Shown in pieces: positions 61,732 through 64,000 of a stretch of 64,000 bases of DNA (positions are counted from its first letter, which is position 1; each line of letters starts with the position of its first letter). The notes under the pieces are model-generated. The model did not search any database. It saw only the letters and a program-made list of their open reading frames with translations, and was not told where the DNA came from. The DNA is from an uncultured Clostridia bacterium (GTDB taxonomy: Bacteria > Bacillota > DTU014): contig FIZI01000013.1 in NCBI GenBank assembly GCA_900016865.1, forward strand, positions 105,996 through 169,995. Direction: 5' to 3'. The translations under genes were made by a program, and so were the position numbers.

Positions 61732-62661
61732 TTGTGCGGACATGAGTCTTTCAAGAAGTCAAAGCTGTTAGCCGTTGTCAACCCAGTGTCCGGGAGAGGC
61801 AGAGCGAAAGCAGCATGGCCGCTCTTGGAGAAAGCGTTGATCGAGCTCGGCATTGAGTATTCCGTGGAATGGACACAGCACCCGGGGCATGCTACTGACT
61901 TGGCAAGTCACGCACATACCAGGGGTTTTTCTAGAGTTCTCTCGATCGGGGGTGATGGCACCCTGAGAGAGGTCATTCAGGGTCTGCTGGGGACGGACAT
62001 AGAGGTCGGCCTAATACCCGCAGGCTCTGGCAACGATTTCTGTCGTACGCTTGGGGTTCCTCGGGATCCGTTGCGCGCCCTGGATGTGGCATTGGGTGGA
62101 GATGTCAGACAAGTCAATGTAGGTGAGATAGACGGGACTGCATTCATCAACGTCGCAGGGTGTGGAATCGACGCTGACATCGCAATGCTGGCAGCTACCA
62201 AGCTCCGTTTCTTGGGCGGCAGATTGTTGTATTTCGCCTCGGCACTTGTCCAATTGGCAGTGCACAAACCAAAGAGGTACAAGTTGACTATAGACGGCGA
62301 GACGATCTCAGTAAATGCGTATCTGATAGCTGCAGCTAATGGACGCTACTACGGTGGCGGAATGATGATAGCTCCAAACGCAGATCCTTGCGATGGGTTG
62401 TTCGACGTCTGTGTTGTTAGGCACATGCCCAAAGCCGAGTTCGTCGTCAATCTCCCAAGAGTATATGCGGGAAACCATCTTGGCCACCCGCGAGTAGAGA
62501 TGTGGAGAGGGCGCAGTGTTGTCGTTGAGACGGATTCACCGGCTCGATGCCAGGCTGACGGTGAGGTCGTGGCGACAACGCCTGTGAGGTTTCAAATATC
62601 GCAGCATCTCGTTTCGGTTGTTTGTCCGCCGGGAGCGAGTAAGATTTCGCGCGGACGTTGA
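61732..62661 (+). CDS. Diacylglycerol kinase family lipid kinase (YegS/DgkB-like)
   Basis: A soluble lipid kinase of about 309 residues. It has VVNPVSGRGRA near the N-terminus, the nucleotide motif SIGGDGTLREVIQGL (about 78-92), IPAGSGNDFCRTLGVP and NVAGCGIDADIA; the C-terminal domain has ANGRYYGGGMMIAPNADPCDGLFDV. DgkB-type enzymes recycle diacylglycerol made by lipoteichoic-acid synthesis. The start is uncertain: TTG 61732 has AGGTGGG 11 bases upstream, and GTG 61699 is a longer option without a good site. Confidence 0.9.
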   Translation: MCGHESFKKSKLLAVVNPVSGRGRAKAAWPLLEKALIELGIEYSVEWTQHPGHATDLASHAHTRGFSRVLSIGGDGTLREVIQGLLGTDIEVGLIPAGSGNDFCRTLGVPRDPLRALDVALGGDVRQVNVGEIDGTAFINVAGCGIDADIAMLAATKLRFLGGRLLYFASALVQLAVHKPKRYKLTIDGETISVNAYLIAAANGRYYGGGMMIAPNADPCDGLFDVCVVRHMPKAEFVVNLPRVYAGNHLGHPRVEMWRGRSVVVETDSPARCQADGEVVATTPVRFQISQHLVSVVCPPGASKISRGR

Positions 62662-62733
62662 AGGATCGGCCTGCACCAGGACGATTGGACAACATACCTT
62701 GAGTTAAACAGCCGTATTGGCGTTAACTGCGCG

Positions 62734-62762
62734 TTGACGAAATCTGCAACTTTGGCTATAGT
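62734..62762 (+). promoter_or_regulatory. Sigma-A promoter of the tRNA cluster
   Basis: TTGACG (62734) and TATAGT (62757), 17 bases apart, 40 bases before tRNA-Val. A CTGCAG inverted repeat lies in the leader. Confidence 0.75.
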
Positions 62763-62801
62763 AATTCATGCATCCTGCAGCCGCGGGGACTGCAGGGCAG
62801 G

Positions 62802-62877
62802 GGGCGAATAGCTCAGCTGGGAGAGCACCTGCCTTACAAGCAGGGGGTCACAGGTTCAAGTCCTGTTTCGCCCACCA
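62802..62877 (+). tRNA. tRNA-Val (anticodon TAC)
   Basis: 76 bases with encoded CCA. Acceptor GGGCGAA/TTCGCCC; anticodon stem CCTGC/GCAGG with loop CTTACAA; T-loop TTCAAGT. Reads GUA and other valine codons. Confidence 0.97.
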
Positions 62878-62885
62878 ACGTGGTC

Positions 62886-62915
62886 TTGACAGTTTACCAC
62901 CAGATGCGCTAATAT
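62886..62915 (+). promoter_or_regulatory. Internal promoter between tRNA-Val and tRNA-Asp
   Basis: TTGACA (62886) and TAATAT (62910), 18 bases apart, in the 59-base gap between the first and second tRNA. It could give the remaining five tRNAs extra transcription. Confidence 0.6.
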
Positions 62916-62936
62916 AGTAGACGAAGTCAATGATGC

Positions 62937-63012
62937 GGAGGCGTGGTGTAGTGGTTAACATGCCTGCCTGTCACGCAGGAGATCGCGGGTTCGACTCCCG
63001 TCGCTTCCGCCA
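62937..63012 (+). tRNA. tRNA-Asp (anticodon GTC)
   Basis: 76 bases with encoded CCA. Acceptor GGAGGCG/CGCTTCC with one G-U pair and a G discriminator; anticodon stem CCTGC/GCAGG with loop CTGTCAC. Confidence 0.97.
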
Positions 63013-63021
63013 CTTTTCTTC

Positions 63022-63097
<76 letters not shown>

Positions 63098-63103
63098 CTT
63101 GGT

Positions 63104-63178
63104 GCGGACGTGGCTCAGCGGTAGAGCATCGCCTTGCCAAGGCGAGGGTCGCGGGTTCAAATCCCGTCGTCCGCTCCA
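63104..63178 (+). tRNA. tRNA-Gly (anticodon GCC)
   Basis: 75 bases with encoded CCA. Acceptor GCGGACG/CGTCCGC and U discriminator; anticodon stem TCGCC/GGCGA with loop TTGCCAA. Confidence 0.97.
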
Positions 63179-63224
63179 TTTCTATCTTATGCGAGTGCAC
63201 ACTTGAGGCCGGTGCTGATGAGAG

Positions 63225-63299
63225 GGCGACATAGCCAAGTGGTAAGGCAGCGGTCTGCAAAACCGCTATTCCCCGGTTCGAATCCGGGTGTCGCCTCCA
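63225..63299 (+). tRNA. tRNA-Cys (anticodon GCA)
   Basis: 75 bases with encoded CCA. Acceptor GGCGACA/TGTCGCC and U discriminator; anticodon stem GCGGT/ACCGC with loop CTGCAAA. Confidence 0.97.
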
Positions 63300-63313
63300 G
63301 GTGTTACAGAAAT

Positions 63314-63390
<77 letters not shown>

Positions 63391-63395
63391 TTCAT

Positions 63396-63424
63396 GTCGG
63401 ATGCTAGAGCACCCGGCTTTTTTT
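63396..63424 (+). terminator. Terminator of the tRNA cluster
   Basis: Stem GTCGGATGC (63396-63404) with GCACCCGGC (63409-63417), 8 of 9 pairs including one G-U, followed by seven T residues. Confidence 0.88.
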
Positions 63425-63490
63425 ATCCTCAAGAGCCCCACATGTACTTCTTGCATCTCCATTGCATGGACCCCGGTGAGAGGGTTTTCA

Positions 63491-63760
63491 ATGCCCTTTA
63501 TGGAGGAGAATGCTGGCACTGTGTCGAACAATGCCAATAAGTCGCAGGATTTTGTTTTCCGGTTCCATTGGATGGCGTATTCGGACAAGTACCCTGCTTA
63601 TCAACGGCTACCCCTTGCCGTAGATCTTCTCGGTTATCCAATCCAACGTCTTGCGGGCTCCTTTGGCGTTGAGGTGTTTGACGTTGAAGAGTTGGACGAG
63701 TTGGGGAGAGGGTTGGTTGGCAGAGGCAAAGATTGGAGGTGCCCAGTCCATGCGAGGTAG
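63491..63760 (+). CDS. Hypothetical short open frame, uncertain
   Basis: An 89-residue frame (MPFMEENAGTVSNNANKSQ to CPVHAR) with GAGAGGG upstream of ATG 63491. It overlaps the start of the next gene by 11 bases, which could be translational coupling. No family is recognised, the composition is not distinctive, and the opposite strand is open over much of the same stretch. The 325 bases between the tRNA terminator and 63750 may equally be non-coding. Confidence 0.25.
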   Translation: MPFMEENAGTVSNNANKSQDFVFRFHWMAYSDKYPAYQRLPLAVDLLGYPIQRLAGSFGVEVFDVEELDELGRGLVGRGKDWRCPVHAR

Positions 63761-64000
63761 GCGATTGAGTCGGACGTGTTCTCGATTGTCTGCATTCATT
63801 TTGGCTCTTCTCTTGATGGTCAGTTCGCAGGTGGCATATGTCTCAGAGCCCGACGCATTCAGCGAAGTGATGCCTTACGATGTCCTGTGCGGGCCGGAGC
63901 CTCCTCAGTTTGCACAGGTTTCATCCGAGTTGCAGGTCGGGTCATCGGATACTGCTTTAGACCGGGCCTACGAACTGATACTGGCAGGTCGCCTTGTCGA
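63750..64000 (+). CDS. N-terminal part of a secreted protein, cut by the window edge
   Basis: An open frame of 83 codons running off the right edge, not closed by a stop. ATG 63750 has GGAGGT nine bases upstream. The protein begins with a basic n-region (MRGRRLSRTCSR), a hydrophobic core (LSAFILALLLMVSS) and a likely signal-peptidase site near QVAYVSEP. The mature part seen (residues ~35-83, ending LDRAYELILAGRLV) is too short to identify; the last stretch could begin a repeat- or SLH-type region, but that is a guess. Confidence 0.75.
   Translation, partial: MRGRRLSRTCSRLSAFILALLLMVSSQVAYVSEPDAFSEVMPYDVLCGPEPPQFAQVSSELQVGSSDTALDRAYELILAGRLV

Noticed and set aside
63608..63799. Minus-strand frame after the tRNA cluster (ends ...TLDWITEKIYGKG)
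   Set aside because: Looked briefly like a transposase or integrase fragment, but no catalytic motif is present and the plus-strand start at 63750 with signal peptide is better supported.

Overview
This window comes from a spore-forming member of the Bacillota (Firmicutes), most likely an anaerobe in or near the class Clostridia. The evidence is a spoIIGA-sigE-sigG-spoIIR block, an AbrB regulator, PyrR attenuators, a NAD-linked (PyrK/PyrD class 1B) dihydroorotate dehydrogenase, a SCIFF ranthipeptide cassette and a glutamate 2,3-aminomutase. GTG and TTG starts are frequent and Shine-Dalgarno sites are strong, so several starts here are placed by ribosome-binding site and not by the longest open frame.

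Layout. 1-9.3 kb: a division and cell-wall cluster, murF (cut by the left edge), ftsW, murC, murB, murA, ftsQ, ftsA, ftsZ; mraY, murD and murG are not in their usual places. 9.4-13.4 kb: sporulation block spoIIGA, sigE, sigG, spoIIR, ylmC. 13.4-21.3 kb: nrdR, pgeF, yggS, sepF, proC, yggT, ylmH, a DUF5665-like gene, a TraR/DksA-type gene, lspA, lgt, rluD. This is the Bacillus ylm neighbourhood without divIVA and ileS. 21.3-29.7 kb: pyrimidine operon pyrR, pyrP, pyrB, pyrC, pyrK, pyrD, pyrF, pyrE followed by purE, with two PyrR attenuators. 29.7-36 kb: a PRPP (ykkC subtype 2b) riboswitch and terminator, then purB, purF, purN, purC, purD. Together these two regions tie nucleotide synthesis to UMP (PyrR) and to PRPP (riboswitch).

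36-45.4 kb: mixed housekeeping and repair genes: an ABC-F ATPase, endonuclease III, a PolX-like protein whose polymerase site has lost two of three catalytic aspartates, a ferredoxin, a TtcA-like tRNA thiolase, L-lactate dehydrogenase, tRNA-Leu, a DUF2007-like gene, a GDT1-type cation exporter, abrB and an orphan DNA methyltransferase. 45.6-48.7 kb: three overlapping M42 aminopeptidase paralogues. 48.7-50.9 kb: a structured intergenic stretch, then a promoter-led cassette with a small cysteine-rich protein, the SCIFF peptide precursor (55 residues) and its radical SAM maturase. 51-57.7 kb: an aspartate-type aminotransferase, glutamate 2,3-aminomutase, rimO, alr, a stand-alone LuxR-type HTH protein and a YigZ-family protein. 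57.9-62.7 kb: a UPF0182 membrane protein, an OGG1-type glycosylase and a YegS/DgkB-type lipid kinase. 62.8-63.4 kb: six tRNA genes (Val, Asp, Phe, Gly, Cys, Val) and a terminator. The right edge cuts a gene for a secreted protein.

The best candidates for a second look are the SCIFF cassette with its extra cysteine-rich protein, the unexplained structured RNA upstream of it, the apparently polymerase-dead PolX, the PRPP riboswitch, and the cysteine in place of the catalytic serine in MurB. No CRISPR array, insertion sequence, prophage or obvious defence island was seen.
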